Source: Micromonospora endolithica
GTDB lineage: Bacteria; Actinomycetota; Actinomycetes; Mycobacteriales; Micromonosporaceae
Length of the DNA stretch: 64,000 nucleotides
Direction of reading: 5' to 3'
NCBI RefSeq assembly: GCF_003626595.1
Contig: NZ_RBAK01000018.1
Location: forward strand, 40,958 to 104,957
In this document: piece after piece, positions 23,990 through 32,636 of the stretch
Position numbering within the stretch: position 1 is the stretch's first letter
Layout of the letters: every line of letters begins with the position of its first letter
The notes under the pieces: model-generated
What the model was told of the DNA's origin: nothing
The model's database searches: none
What the model saw: the letters and a program-made list of their open reading frames with translations, nothing else
Translations under genes and position numbers: made by a program

Positions 23990-24873
23990 GAGGCTTCCGC
24001 TGGCCACCCCCACCGGACGGCGGGCCGCGCACCTGGGGCCCCGGGCCGGGCGGGCCGCGTACCGGCCGTCCGGCGCTGCCGGAGCCGGAGACCGAGCTGG
24101 TCGCGACGCCGCACGGCGTGCACCTGGAGCAGCTCGTCACCGGCTCGGGTGAGCCGGTCACGGTCTTCGCGCACGGGCTGGGCAACGGGATCGCGACCAC
24201 CCGGCCCTTCGGCAGTGGCGTGGCGGGCCGCAAGGTCTTCTTCCAGTTCCGGGGGCACGGCCGCTCCGACGCTCCGCCGGGGCCGTGGAGCTACCTGGAC
24301 CTCGCCCGGGACCTCCGGGCGGTCGCCGACCTCGGCGGTGCCGGCCGGGCGTTCGGGGCGAGCCTCGGCGCGGGTGCGCTCTGCCGGCTGCTGGTGGAGA
24401 GCCCGGAGCGTTTCGCGCGGCTGGTCTTCTTCCTGCCGGCCGCGCTGGACCGGCCACGCGGCGAGGCGGCCCAGCAGCGGTTGACCGCGTTGCTGGAGGC
24501 CGTCGAGACCGGGGACGCCTCGGCGGTCGCCGAGGTCGTCCAGCTGGAACTGCCGCCGGTCGTGCGCAACACGCCGGCCGGCTGGTCGTACCTGCGGCAG
24601 CGTCTCGACCACCTGCTGCGCGACGGCCTGGCACCGGGGTTGGCCAGCCTGCCCGGGACGGTGCCGGTCTCCGACGCGGGCGCGCTGGCCGCGGTCACCG
24701 CGCCCGCCCTGGTGATCGGCTGCGCCGGCGACGACATCCACCCGGTCGAGGTCGCGGAGCAGCTCGCGGCCGCGCTTCCCCGGGCCACCCTGCACGTGTA
24801 CGACCGGCCGGGCGTCCTGTGGACCGAACGCGCCGACCTGCGGAGCCGGATCTCCGCCTTCCTGAACGAGTAG
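23986..24873 (+). CDS. Alpha/beta-hydrolase downstream of the DUF2516 gene
   Basis: The 295-residue alpha/beta-hydrolase begins with a Pro/Gly-rich segment of about 30 residues. It then shows VTVFAHGLGNGIATTRPF, VFFQFRGHGRSDAPPG and the elbow AFGASLGAGALCRLLV. The elbow reads GASLG, so Ser is the likely nucleophile. The acid may be in GCAGDDIHPVEVA. The expected late His is not obvious (DRPGVLWTERAD), so the triad may be incomplete. Translationally coupled to the DUF2516 gene by GTGA. Confidence 0.75.
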   Translation: MRGFRWPPPPDGGPRTWGPGPGGPRTGRPALPEPETELVATPHGVHLEQLVTGSGEPVTVFAHGLGNGIATTRPFGSGVAGRKVFFQFRGHGRSDAPPGPWSYLDLARDLRAVADLGGAGRAFGASLGAGALCRLLVESPERFARLVFFLPAALDRPRGEAAQQRLTALLEAVETGDASAVAEVVQLELPPVVRNTPAGWSYLRQRLDHLLRDGLAPGLASLPGTVPVSDAGALAAVTAPALVIGCAGDDIHPVEVAEQLAAALPRATLHVYDRPGVLWTERADLRSRISAFLNE

Positions 24874-24884
24874 CCTGCCTGCTC

Positions 24885-25622
24885 ATGGGCATCACACATC
24901 ACGGCCGTACGCACCGGCTCGACCTCGCCGACCCGACCCTGCGCGAGTGGGAGTGCACCGTGCTGCACGCCGACCCGGAACAGGGCATCGTGCTGGACCG
25001 GTCGGCGTTCTATCCCGGCGGCGGCGGGCAGCCGCCGGACCACGGCGTGCTGCTGTGGCAGGGCGTGCAGACCCGGATCGTCGGCACCCGCAAGGGCGAC
25101 GACCTGTGGCTGATCCCCGCCGAGGGTGACCCGGTCCCGCCGGCGGGCACCACGGTGACCGGCGCGGTCGAGGACGACCGGCGGACCCGGCTGATGCGTA
25201 CGCACTCCGGCCTGCACGTGCTGTGCGGCGTGGTGTTCCGCGACTTCGGCGCGCTGGTCACCGGCAACTCCATGGAACCCGGGGAGGCCAGGATGGACTT
25301 CAACCTGCCCGAGGTGCCGCCGGACTTCAAGGCCCGGATCGAGGAGCTGGTCAACGCCGAGGTGGCGGCCGACCGGTCGGTGGCCGTCCGGACGCTGCCC
25401 CGGGCCGAGGCGCTGGCCCTGCCGGACATCATCCGCACCCAGTCGAACCTGATCCCGCCGGACGAGCAGGAGGTGCGGATCGTCGACATCGTCGGTCTGG
25501 ACGTGCAGGCCGACGGCGGCACACACGTCGCCTCCACCGCGCAGATCGGCAAGATCCAGGTGGTCAAGGTGGAGAGCAAGGGCCGCGCGAACCGCCGGGT
25601 CCGCGTCCGCCTGGCCGACTGA
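24885..25622 (+). CDS. Alanyl-tRNA editing protein AlaX
   Basis: The 245-residue protein resembles the editing domain of alanyl-tRNA synthetase. It carries FYPGGGGQPPDHG, the first zinc motif HSGLHVLCGVVF, SMEPGEARMDF and the second zinc-site His in ADGGTHVASTAQIG. It would deacylate Ser-tRNA(Ala) or Gly-tRNA(Ala). It starts 11 bases after the hydrolase stop, and TAGCCT (24871-24876) could be a separate -10 box. Confidence 0.88.
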   Translation: MGITHHGRTHRLDLADPTLREWECTVLHADPEQGIVLDRSAFYPGGGGQPPDHGVLLWQGVQTRIVGTRKGDDLWLIPAEGDPVPPAGTTVTGAVEDDRRTRLMRTHSGLHVLCGVVFRDFGALVTGNSMEPGEARMDFNLPEVPPDFKARIEELVNAEVAADRSVAVRTLPRAEALALPDIIRTQSNLIPPDEQEVRIVDIVGLDVQADGGTHVASTAQIGKIQVVKVESKGRANRRVRVRLAD

Positions 25623-25656
25623 GCGGGCCGCCGGCCACCCAGGGGCGGCCCGGCGG

Positions 25657-25700
25657 TATGCATCTCCTGCTATGCATCGAAACATTTACATGTGTTTCGA
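25657..25700. promoter_or_regulatory. AT-richer operator-like region before the secreted protease
   Basis: A perfect inverted repeat TCGAAACA-N8-TGTTTCGA spans 25677-25700. It is preceded by two TATGCAT heptamers (25657-25663, 25671-25677). The low GC content stands out from its surroundings. The region lies 59 bases before the protease ATG and probably holds its promoter and a repressor or activator site. Confidence 0.45.
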
Positions 25701-25758
25701 GTCTCGTGTATGAAGACTGCAGGCACGTCTCGGTGCTGGTTCCTGGGGAGGAGCGACG

Positions 25759-26988
25759 ATGAAACCAACCCTGCGCCGCCGTCTGCGAACGGCAGCGGTC
25801 ACGCTCGGCGCCTGCACGCTCGGGCTGAGCCTGCTGTCGGTACCCGCCGAGGCGTACTCGGCCCAACCCGTCGCGCCACAGTCCGTACGGGCACCCGAGG
25901 CGGAGCAGTTCTCGGCGGAGGGAGTCACCACGGTCGGAGAACTCCGGACCGTCGACGGCGTCCTCTCCTCCGCCCGGGACAACGGGACACAGATCATCCG
26001 GCACCCCGGCGCCACGTACGTCAAGGTGCACTTCCGCCTTCTGCGACTCGGTCCCGGCGAGTACGTCACGGTGTCCAGCCCCGACGGTCGGGAGAGCTAC
26101 CGGTACGACCGCGACCTCGACCGGGCGACCGGTTCGGACTACACCACCGACGGGCAGCCCGGTTTCTGGGCGATGTCGGTGGAGGGTGACACCGCAGTGG
26201 TGAAGCTGCACGGCAACCGTTCCTCCCGGCGCGCCGCGGTGACCATCGACCGGTTCTGGCGCGGCTACGACCGCGACGAGATCAGCGCGCACAACTTCTC
26301 CATCCAGTCCGTGTGCAGCACCGACGCGCGGCGCGACGTGGTCTGCTACCAGAACAGCCACCCCACCGAGTACGCCCGTGGCAGGGCCGTGGCGCGGCTG
26401 CTGATCAGCGGTGGTGGGCTGTGCACCACCTGGCGGGTCGGCGACACCAACCGGATGTTGACCAACAAGCACTGCTTCTCGACCCAGTCCGCCGTCAGCG
26501 GCAGCGAGATGCAGTTCAACTACCAGTGCGCCACCTGCGGCGGCGCGAACCCCGGGGCCGGCACCAAGGTCAGCGGCGCCACCCTCTACAAGGTCAGCAG
26601 CGGCGGCTCCAGCCAACTGGACTACGCCCTGTTCTCGGTCAACAACTTCACCGCCATCCAGGGATTCGGCACGCTGTACCTGGCGACGACCGCCACCAGC
26701 ACCGGCACCCAGATGTACATCCCCGGTCACGGCGACGGCAGCCCGAAGCGGCTGTCGATCTTCGAGAACGCCCAGAACAGCACCCGGTGCACGGTGCGGA
26801 ACGGGAACTACAACACCTGGAACATCAGCTACAGCTGTGACACCTCCGGCGGCAACTCGGGCTCGCCGGTGCTGAACTCCAGCCACCGGGTGATCGCCCT
26901 GCACCACCTCGGCGGTTGCCCGTCGAACCAGGGCGCGAAGGCGCACCTCATCTACAACGAGATCGCCAGCCTGATCGACAACGGCTGA
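25759..26988 (+). CDS. Secreted trypsin-like serine endoprotease
   Basis: The 409-residue exported protein has a Sec signal (KPTLRRRLRTAAVTLGACTL, then LSLLSVPAEA). A propeptide with a beta-rich domain covers about 30-190, and a chymotrypsin-fold catalytic domain follows. The triad is His238 (LTNKHCFS), Asp288 (LDYALFSV) and Ser367 (GGNSGSPVL). Three cysteine pairs are likely. It resembles lysyl-endopeptidase-like or trypsin-like secreted proteases of Streptomyces. GGGGAGGAG upstream fixes ATG 25759. Control through the inverted repeat at 25677-25700 is inferred. Confidence 0.88.
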   Translation: MKPTLRRRLRTAAVTLGACTLGLSLLSVPAEAYSAQPVAPQSVRAPEAEQFSAEGVTTVGELRTVDGVLSSARDNGTQIIRHPGATYVKVHFRLLRLGPGEYVTVSSPDGRESYRYDRDLDRATGSDYTTDGQPGFWAMSVEGDTAVVKLHGNRSSRRAAVTIDRFWRGYDRDEISAHNFSIQSVCSTDARRDVVCYQNSHPTEYARGRAVARLLISGGGLCTTWRVGDTNRMLTNKHCFSTQSAVSGSEMQFNYQCATCGGANPGAGTKVSGATLYKVSSGGSSQLDYALFSVNNFTAIQGFGTLYLATTATSTGTQMYIPGHGDGSPKRLSIFENAQNSTRCTVRNGNYNTWNISYSCDTSGGNSGSPVLNSSHRVIALHHLGGCPSNQGAKAHLIYNEIASLIDNG

Positions 26989-27072
26989 CCACGACCGGGC
27001 ACCACCGGCCGCCGGGGCGCGAGAAGCGCCCCGGCGGCCACCACGTAACGCCCCGGCCGCCGGGCCGGCCCG

Positions 27073-27756
27073 CTACCGCGGCGGCAGGTGGGCCGCGCGT
27101 ACGTCGAGCAGCCAGCGTTCCACGACGTCCTCGTCCGGACGGTCGGGCAGCGGCGTCCGGATCCGGGCGAAGTCGTGCTCCGCCTCGGCCAGCAGGTTCC
27201 GGGCCGCTTCCAGGTCGCCGCCGGCCACCCGTTCGCCGAACTCCCGGAACCACTCCGGGTCGGCGAGCCGGATCTCCAGCACCCCGGTGGCGTAGAGCAG
27301 GCGGCCCTGGTGCAGCAGCCTTGCCAGGTGCCGGGCGTGCTTGCCGGTGCGCCGCCGTACGTCGGAGGAGAACGTGCCGTCGCCGCGTGACTCCAGCTTC
27401 CGGAACTGCTGCCCGGCGTACCCGAGGAAGGCGTCCCGGACCCGGGGCGCGGACAGGAACGCCGACCGGATGGCGATCAGCCGGTCGCCGTGCTCGGTCC
27501 GGGTCTCGTAGCAGTCGTCGGGCAGCCAGGCCAGCTCGGTGGCCGTCGGGTTCCCGCTCAGCGCCAGCCGGCACCACTTGCGCGCCTCGTGCAGGGTGAC
27601 GTCCGGGTCGGTGGTGACCACCGACTCCTTCGGCGGATACAGGCCGTGGAACGCCACCGTGGGCGCGGCGAACACGCCGATCCGGTCGACGTCCGAGCCC
27701 GGCCCGGCCAGCCCGTACGCGACCGAGCCGACGACCCCGGAGAGCAACAGGTGCAT
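27073..27756 (-). CDS. Predicted nucleotidyltransferase (YcgL/COG3541 type)
   Basis: The 227-residue protein opens with the nucleotidyltransferase motif LLSGVVGSVAYGLAGPGSDVD (core GSxAYGLxxxxSDxD). Helices follow (HEARKWCRLALSGNPTATEL, RKLESRGDG, RTGKHARHLARLLHQGRLL), as in phage- and chromosome-encoded predicted nucleotidyltransferases of the DNA polymerase beta superfamily. The target is unknown and is probably RNA or a small molecule. ATG 27756 was preferred over ATG 27768 because homologues start close to the motif. It diverges from the SDR gene. Confidence 0.75.
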   Translation of the reverse strand: MHLLLSGVVGSVAYGLAGPGSDVDRIGVFAAPTVAFHGLYPPKESVVTTDPDVTLHEARKWCRLALSGNPTATELAWLPDDCYETRTEHGDRLIAIRSAFLSAPRVRDAFLGYAGQQFRKLESRGDGTFSSDVRRRTGKHARHLARLLHQGRLLYATGVLEIRLADPEWFREFGERVAGGDLEAARNLLAEAEHDFARIRTPLPDRPDEDVVERWLLDVRAAHLPPR

Positions 27757-27833
27757 GCCCGCGATCATGACCGAGAACACGGTTCTCCGAAACCGGACTT
27801 CGGCTGTCAGGTATGGGTGTCAGGGTCGGTGGC

Positions 27834-28751
27834 ATGACGACGACACCGCTGACAGGGAGGGTCGCGCTGGTCGCCGGGGCGACCCGGGGCGCCGGCCGGC
27901 AGATCGCGGTCCAGCTCGGGGCGGCCGGCGCGACGGTCTACGCCACCGGGCGCAGCAGCCGCGCCGGCCGCTCGGAGATGGACCGTCCGGAGACGATCGA
28001 GGAGACCGCCGAGCTGGTCACCGCCGCCGGGGGCACCGGAATCGCGGTCCGGGTCGACCACCTGGTGCCGGAGCAGGTACGCGACCTGGTCGCCCGGATC
28101 GACGCCGAACAGGGCCGGCTGGATGTGCTGGTCAACGACATCTGGGGCGGCGACCCGCTGGTCACCTGGGAAAAGCCGGTCTGGGAGCAACCGCTGGACG
28201 CCGGGTTCCGCACCCTGCGCCTGGCGATCGACACGCACATCGTCACCAGCCACTTCGCGCTGCCGCTGCTGAACCGCCGCCCGGGTGGCCTGGTGGTGGA
28301 GATCGGCGACGGCACGAAGGCGTACAACGACGAGAACTACCGACTGTCGGTCTTCTACGACCTGGCGAAGACGTCGGTGAACCGGCTGGCGTTCAGTTGG
28401 GCGCACGAACTGAAGCCGTACGGGTGCACCGCCGTCGCGCTCACCCCCGGCTGGATCCGGTCCGAGGCGATGCTGGAACACTTCGGGGTCACCGAGGAGA
28501 CCTGGCGCGACGGCGCGGCCACCGACCCGCACTTCCTCATCTCGGAGACACCGGCGTTCGTCGGGCGTGCGGTCGTCGCCCTCGCCGCCGACGAGGAGAA
28601 GGCCCGCTGGTCCGGCCGGTCGGTGTCGGCGGGTGAGCTGGCCCAGGTGTACGGCTTCACCGACGTCGACGGCAGCCGGCCGGACGCCTTCCGCTACATC
28701 ACCGAGGTCGTCGACGCCGGCAAGCCCGCCGACGTGACCGGCTACCGCTGA
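27834..28751 (+). CDS. Short-chain dehydrogenase/reductase
   Basis: The 305-residue SDR has the cofactor motif VAGATRGAGRQIA, an Arg pair favouring NADP (ATGRSSRAGR), LDVLVNDIWGGDP in place of NNAG, and the active-site YDLAKTSVNRL (Tyr-x3-Lys). The expected catalytic Ser region reads VVEIGDGTKAY, so that Ser is replaced. The C-terminal WSGRSVSAGELAQVYGFTD is typical of a clade annotated as SDR family oxidoreductases. CAGGGT seven bases before ATG 27834 suggests leaderless expression. Substrate unknown. Confidence 0.82.
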   Translation: MTTTPLTGRVALVAGATRGAGRQIAVQLGAAGATVYATGRSSRAGRSEMDRPETIEETAELVTAAGGTGIAVRVDHLVPEQVRDLVARIDAEQGRLDVLVNDIWGGDPLVTWEKPVWEQPLDAGFRTLRLAIDTHIVTSHFALPLLNRRPGGLVVEIGDGTKAYNDENYRLSVFYDLAKTSVNRLAFSWAHELKPYGCTAVALTPGWIRSEAMLEHFGVTEETWRDGAATDPHFLISETPAFVGRAVVALAADEEKARWSGRSVSAGELAQVYGFTDVDGSRPDAFRYITEVVDAGKPADVTGYR

Positions 28752-28752
28752 A

Positions 28753-28809
28753 TGCAAGGAAGGGCCCCTTATTAACGCCTGGTGTATAGGAAGGGTCCCT
28801 TCCTAACGC
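28753..28809 (+). repeat. GGAAGGGCCC two-unit repeat, copy B (between SDR and WYL gene)
   Basis: Two units begin TGCAAGGAAGGGCCCC and TATAGGAAGGGTCCC. The element starts two bases after the SDR stop. It also contains the TAG stop of the convergent WYL regulator (28803-28805), so it supplies that gene's last codons. Confidence 0.85.
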
Positions 28810-29795
28810 GAGCCGCCCGAAGCGGTCGCCGCGTAGAGCGCCGCCGAGCGGGCCGCCGCCTCGGCCAGGAGCGACCGTAGCTCCGGCGGGTCGAGCACCT
28901 CGGCCTCCGGCCCCAGCGCCAGCAGTTGGGCGTACGCCACCTCGACGGACTCGACCGGGAGCCGGACCGTCGTCCGGCCCTGCCCGTCGGGGCCGTCGGC
29001 GGTGGCCAGCGCCTCGTCGTACGCGAAGGGGGCGTCGGCGTGGAAGCGGAGCAGGCGCAGGCCGGCGGCGCTCAACCGCAGCGTGACCGATGCCCGGAGC
29101 ACGCCGCGCTGGAACGTCTCGGCCTGCTCCCGCCAGTATCCGGCCAGGTCGAAGCCCTCGTCCCGGGTGAAGGTCGCGTCGCCCACCTCGACGGCGGTGA
29201 CCCGGTCCACCCGGTACGTCCGGACGTCGTCGCCGACCCGCCCGACCAGGTACCAGATGCCGTTCTTGAGCACCAGCCCGTACGGGCACAGCTCCCGGGT
29301 CACCTCACGGTCACCGCGCCGGTACCGCAGTGCCACCACCCGGTCGCGCCACACCGCGCCGGCCAGCTCGGTCAGCCACGGCGGCGGCCCGGACTCACGG
29401 AACCATCCGGGCACGTCCAGGTGGAACCGCTGCCCGGTGCGCAGCGGCGCGTCGCGTAGCGCGGGCGGGAGCGCCGCGAGCACCTTCAGCTCGGCCGAGG
29501 CGACCGCCTCGGCAAGCCCCATGTCTTCCGCCGGACCGGGCAACCCGGCCAGGAACAGCGCCTCCGCCTCGTCCCGGCTCAGCCCGGTCAGCCGGGTCCG
29601 GTAGCCACCCAGCAGCCGGTAGCCGCCGGCCCGCCCCCGGTCCGCGTACACCGGCACGCCGGCCGCGGACAGCGCCAGCACGTCCCGGTACACGGTCCGC
29701 TCGGACACCTCCAGCTCCCGTGCCAACTCCGCGGCCGTCATCGCGCCCCGCGCCTGGAGCAGCAGCACCAGGGAGATCAACCGCGAAGCCCGCAC
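28803..29795 (-). CDS. WYL-domain HTH transcriptional regulator (YafY/DeoR-like)
   Basis: The 330-residue regulator has an HTH_11 winged helix (RLISLVLLLQARGAMTAAEL, LEVSERTVYRDVLALSAAGV). A WYL domain follows (ELCPYGLVLKNGIWYLVGR, VRTYRVDRVTAVEV) and then the WCX-type C-terminus. WYL proteins sense ligands or nucleic acid. GTG 29795 follows CACAAT (29806-29801, minus), probably a -10 box lying at the edge of repeat copy C. The likely target is the convergent SDR or itself. Confidence 0.83.
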   Translation of the reverse strand: MRASRLISLVLLLQARGAMTAAELARELEVSERTVYRDVLALSAAGVPVYADRGRAGGYRLLGGYRTRLTGLSRDEAEALFLAGLPGPAEDMGLAEAVASAELKVLAALPPALRDAPLRTGQRFHLDVPGWFRESGPPPWLTELAGAVWRDRVVALRYRRGDREVTRELCPYGLVLKNGIWYLVGRVGDDVRTYRVDRVTAVEVGDATFTRDEGFDLAGYWREQAETFQRGVLRASVTLRLSAAGLRLLRFHADAPFAYDEALATADGPDGQGRTTVRLPVESVEVAYAQLLALGPEAEVLDPPELRSLLAEAAARSAALYAATASGGSR

Positions 29796-29805
29796 CCGCC
29801 CATTG

Positions 29806-29865
29806 TGCAAGGAAGGGCCCCCGCTTAACGCCTGCGGTAGAGGAAGGGCCCCTTGTTAACACGCC
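29806..29865 (+). repeat. GGAAGGGCCC two-unit repeat, copy C
   Basis: Two units, TGCAAGGAAGGGCCCC and AGAGGAAGGGCCCC, lie between the WYL regulator start and the 3' end of the response regulator gene. Its first bases overlap the CACAAT that may serve as the WYL gene's -10 box. Confidence 0.85.
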
Positions 29866-29873
29866 CCGCGCGG

Positions 29874-29950
29874 ATCGCGCCGCCCGCGCGCCCCGCGGGG
29901 ATCGAGCGCCCCGCGGGGATCGCGCGCGCCGCGGCGGATCGCGCACGGCC
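29874..29950. repeat. GC-rich tandem GGATCGCGC/CCCCGCGGGG repeats
   Basis: Four copies of a GGATCG(C/A)GCGC-type core lie in this stretch. Two are preceded by the 10-bp palindrome CCCCGCGGGG (29891-29900, 29909-29918; period 18). The stretch follows the response-regulator gene and may help termination. Confidence 0.6.
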
Positions 29951-29973
29951 CGGCGGGGCGGCGGGCGGGTGGC

Positions 29974-30615
29974 TCAGCGTCCGCCGGGGGTGAGCAGTCC
30001 CCGGTCGTACGCGGTGGCGACGGCGGCGGCGCGGTCGTTGACCCCGAGCTTGGCGTAGACGTGCAGCAGGTGGGTCTTGACGGTCGCCTCGCTGATGAAC
30101 AGTCGCGCGGCGGCCTCCCGGTTCGACGAGCCGCGCGCCACCAGGGTCAGCACCTCCAGCTCCCGCTGGCTCAGCGGCTCCTCGGCGGGGGCCCGCAGCC
30201 GGCCCATCAGCCGGCCGGCGACGCTCGGCGACAGCACCGACTCGCCCCGGGCGGCGGCCCGCACGGCGCGGATCAGTTCCTCCCGGGGCGCGTCCTTGAG
30301 CAGGTACCCGGTCGCGCCGGCCTCGATCGCGGGCAGCACGTCGGCGTCCGTGTCGTACGTGGTGAGCACCAGGACCTGCGCGCCCTGGCCGGCCCGGGTC
30401 AGCCGGGCGGTGGCGGTCACCCCGTCCATGACCGGCATCCGCAGGTCCATCAGGACCACGTCGGGGCGCAGCGTCGCGGTCAGGGCCAACGCCTCGGCGC
30501 CGTCGGCGGCCTCGCCGACCACCTCGAACCCGGGGTCGCCGGTGAACATGCCCCGCAGGCCGTCGCGGACCACCGGGTGGTCGTCGACGATCAGGAGGCG
30601 TACCGGCCCGGTCAC
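29974..30615 (-). CDS. NarL/LuxR-type response regulator
   Basis: The 213-residue protein has a receiver (LLIVDDHPVVRDGL; acceptor Asp57 in VLMDLRMPVMDG; LLKDAPREEL) and a LuxR helix-turn-helix (LSQRELEVLTLVARGSSNRE, FISEATVKTHLLHVYAKLGV). The GTG start overlaps the upstream kinase stop as GTGA, so the pair is coupled. It is the last gene of a four-gene unit (ATPase, permease, kinase, regulator) and probably controls that exporter. Confidence 0.9.
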   Translation of the reverse strand: MTGPVRLLIVDDHPVVRDGLRGMFTGDPGFEVVGEAADGAEALALTATLRPDVVLMDLRMPVMDGVTATARLTRAGQGAQVLVLTTYDTDADVLPAIEAGATGYLLKDAPREELIRAVRAAARGESVLSPSVAGRLMGRLRAPAEEPLSQRELEVLTLVARGSSNREAAARLFISEATVKTHLLHVYAKLGVNDRAAAVATAYDRGLLTPGGR

Positions 30616-31886
30616 GAGGCGGCTCCGGGGAGCGCGGGCACGGTGGCGGAGACGGCGGTTCCGCCGCCGGGTTCGGACTCGACGGCGAGCCGCCCACCCA
30701 CGCGACGGACCCGTTGCCGCATCCCGGCCAGACCGAAGCCGCCCTCCGCCGACTCCGGCGGGCGGCCACCGGGGTCGAACCCCACCCCGTCGTCGCGCAC
30801 GTCGAGGGTGACCACGTCCTCCATGTACGACAGGGTCAGCCCGACCCGGGTGGCACGGGCGTGGCGGGCGGCGTTGGCCAGCGCCTCCTGGGCGGCCCGG
30901 AGCAGGGTCACCTCGATCTCGGGGTGCAGGGGACGGGGTGTTCCGGTCGTGTTGATCTCACCGCGTACCGCGTTGATCGTCGACCAGCGCTCGGTCAGGT
31001 CGGCCAGGACCTCGGGGAGCCGCGCCCGGTCCAGCGGTTCGGGGCGTACCGCCCGGACCGAGCGGCGTGCCTCGGTGAGGCTCTCCCGGGCCAGGGCGAG
31101 GGCGTTGTCGAGGTGCCGCCCCTGGTCCGCCGGCCGGGCCCGGCTCTGCCCGGCCGCCTCCAACTGGGTGATGATGCCGGCGAGCCCCTGCGCGAGGGTG
31201 TCGTGGATCTCCCGTGCCATCCGCTGCCGCTCGTCCAGCACGCCGGCCTCCCGCGCCTGGGTGAGCAGTTGCGCGTGCAACCCCTCGTTCTCCCGCATCG
31301 TCTCGGCCAGCCGGTCGTTCGCCTCGGCCAGCTCGACGATCAGCCGTTTGCGTTGGGTGTTCTGCCGTTCGCTGACCGTCCCGAACCAGACCAGGCCCAC
31401 GGCCACGCCCATGTTGAACAGCACCAGCACGCCCCACAGCCCCCAGTGCAGCGGGGAGCGGGGCAGGCCGCCGCCCTGCGCGGTGGCGATCAGCACCGCG
31501 GTGGCGGCGGTGCCGGCCAACCGCCAACCGCCGTGCAGCACCAGTGCGGCGTGCAGGAAGCCGACCCAGGCGAAGAAGCCGTACCACGGGCTGGTGAGGA
31601 CCAGCCCGCCGGCGAGGACGAGCAGCCCGGCGTAGTAGGCACCCATCAGCGTCCGCCGGCTCGCCCAGTGCGGGTGCAGGGTGACGAACCAGGTGACCCA
31701 GGCGCAGGCGGCCAGGGCGAGGCCGAGGCTGACGGCCCGCGGCCCGGCGCCGGGAGCGGGCGCGAGCAGGGCCAGCGCCGTGCCGACGGCCAGTCCGAAG
31801 TACGGCACCGACCGGTAGAGGACCGTCTCGCGATCCTCCCAGGCGGCGAGCCGGTTGACCTTCATGGCCGTGCTGGTCTTCGGCAC
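30612..31886 (-). CDS. NarL-type sensor histidine kinase
   Basis: The 424-residue kinase has five or six N-terminal hydrophobic segments (about 25-180) and a HisKA_3 dimer helix with His228 (RMAREIHDTLAQGLAGIITQ). A short HATPase domain follows (ALANAARHARATRVGLTLSY, DDGVGFDPGG, GFGLAGMRQRVRRVGG). No extracellular sensing domain is evident, so the membrane part probably senses the stimulus, as in BceS-like intramembrane kinases paired with ABC exporters. GGGAG upstream supports GTG 31886; an ATG lies at 31865. Confidence 0.88.
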   Translation of the reverse strand: MPKTSTAMKVNRLAAWEDRETVLYRSVPYFGLAVGTALALLAPAPGAGPRAVSLGLALAACAWVTWFVTLHPHWASRRTLMGAYYAGLLVLAGGLVLTSPWYGFFAWVGFLHAALVLHGGWRLAGTAATAVLIATAQGGGLPRSPLHWGLWGVLVLFNMGVAVGLVWFGTVSERQNTQRKRLIVELAEANDRLAETMRENEGLHAQLLTQAREAGVLDERQRMAREIHDTLAQGLAGIITQLEAAGQSRARPADQGRHLDNALALARESLTEARRSVRAVRPEPLDRARLPEVLADLTERWSTINAVRGEINTTGTPRPLHPEIEVTLLRAAQEALANAARHARATRVGLTLSYMEDVVTLDVRDDGVGFDPGGRPPESAEGGFGLAGMRQRVRRVGGRLAVESEPGGGTAVSATVPALPGAAS

Positions 31887-31889
31887 TGC

Positions 31890-32624
31890 TCACTCCCAGC
31901 GGAACAGCTTCGCGGCGGCGGTGCCGGCGACGACGGCGACCAACGCCATTATGGCCAGGTGTGCGGGCTGGGGCGCGGTGCCGGTCCAGGCGTCGAGCAA
32001 CGCCTGTACGCCGGGCGGCGTGTAGTCCCCGATCCGGATCAGGAAGTCGGGCAGCAGGAACCGGGGCAGGTAGACCCCGCCGAAGAACATGACGAGCATG
32101 AACAGCGGGATCGCCATCGCCTGTGCCGCCTTGGTGGTCCGGGCGAGCGCGGCCACCAGCAGTCCCAGCGCGAGCAGCGCCGCCGTGCCGAGCAGGAAGG
32201 CCACCGTGAAGCCCAGCGCGTGTCGGGGCAGCGGCACCCCGAACGCCAGCCGGGCGACCAGGACGAGCAGCACGGCGCTGACCACGATCGCGCCGAGGGT
32301 GACCACGAGCTGGGCGGCCAGCAGCGCCGCCGGGCTGGCCGGGGTGGTCGCCAGCCGGCGCAGCACCCCCCGCTCCCGGTAGGTGGACAGGACGGTGGGC
32401 AGGATGTTCACCCCGGCCGCGGCCAGCGTGATCACCAGCAGCGACGGGGCGAAGTAGCTGACGAACGGCTGGCCGTCGAAGTTCGGGTCCGGTCGGCGCA
32501 TGCTCGGGATGAACCCGAGGACCACCAGGATCAGGGTCGGCAGCCCGACCGTGGTCAGCAGCGTCGGCAGGTCCCGCAGGTAGAGCCGCGTCTCGATCCG
32601 GAGGATCTGGCGGAAGGCGTGCAT
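31890..32624 (-). CDS. ABC-2 type exporter permease
   Basis: The 244-residue membrane protein has the ABC-2 layout: cytoplasmic start MHAFRQILRIETRLYLRD, about six helices, and the conserved TYRERGVLRRLATTPASPAA segment after the second helix. GGVYLPRFLLPDFL lies near the end. It pairs with the ATPase 12 bases upstream and is followed by the kinase three bases downstream. Such units often export antimicrobial peptides, drugs or lipids; the substrate is unknown. Confidence 0.85.
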   Translation of the reverse strand: MHAFRQILRIETRLYLRDLPTLLTTVGLPTLILVVLGFIPSMRRPDPNFDGQPFVSYFAPSLLVITLAAAGVNILPTVLSTYRERGVLRRLATTPASPAALLAAQLVVTLGAIVVSAVLLVLVARLAFGVPLPRHALGFTVAFLLGTAALLALGLLVAALARTTKAAQAMAIPLFMLVMFFGGVYLPRFLLPDFLIRIGDYTPPGVQALLDAWTGTAPQPAHLAIMALVAVVAGTAAAKLFRWE

Positions 32625-32636
32625 CGTGCCGCTCCC

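Noticed and set aside
29866..29973. GC-rich stretch considered as a coding region
   Set aside because: The frames give only Arg/Ala/Gly/Asp repeats produced by the tandem GGATCGCGC units.
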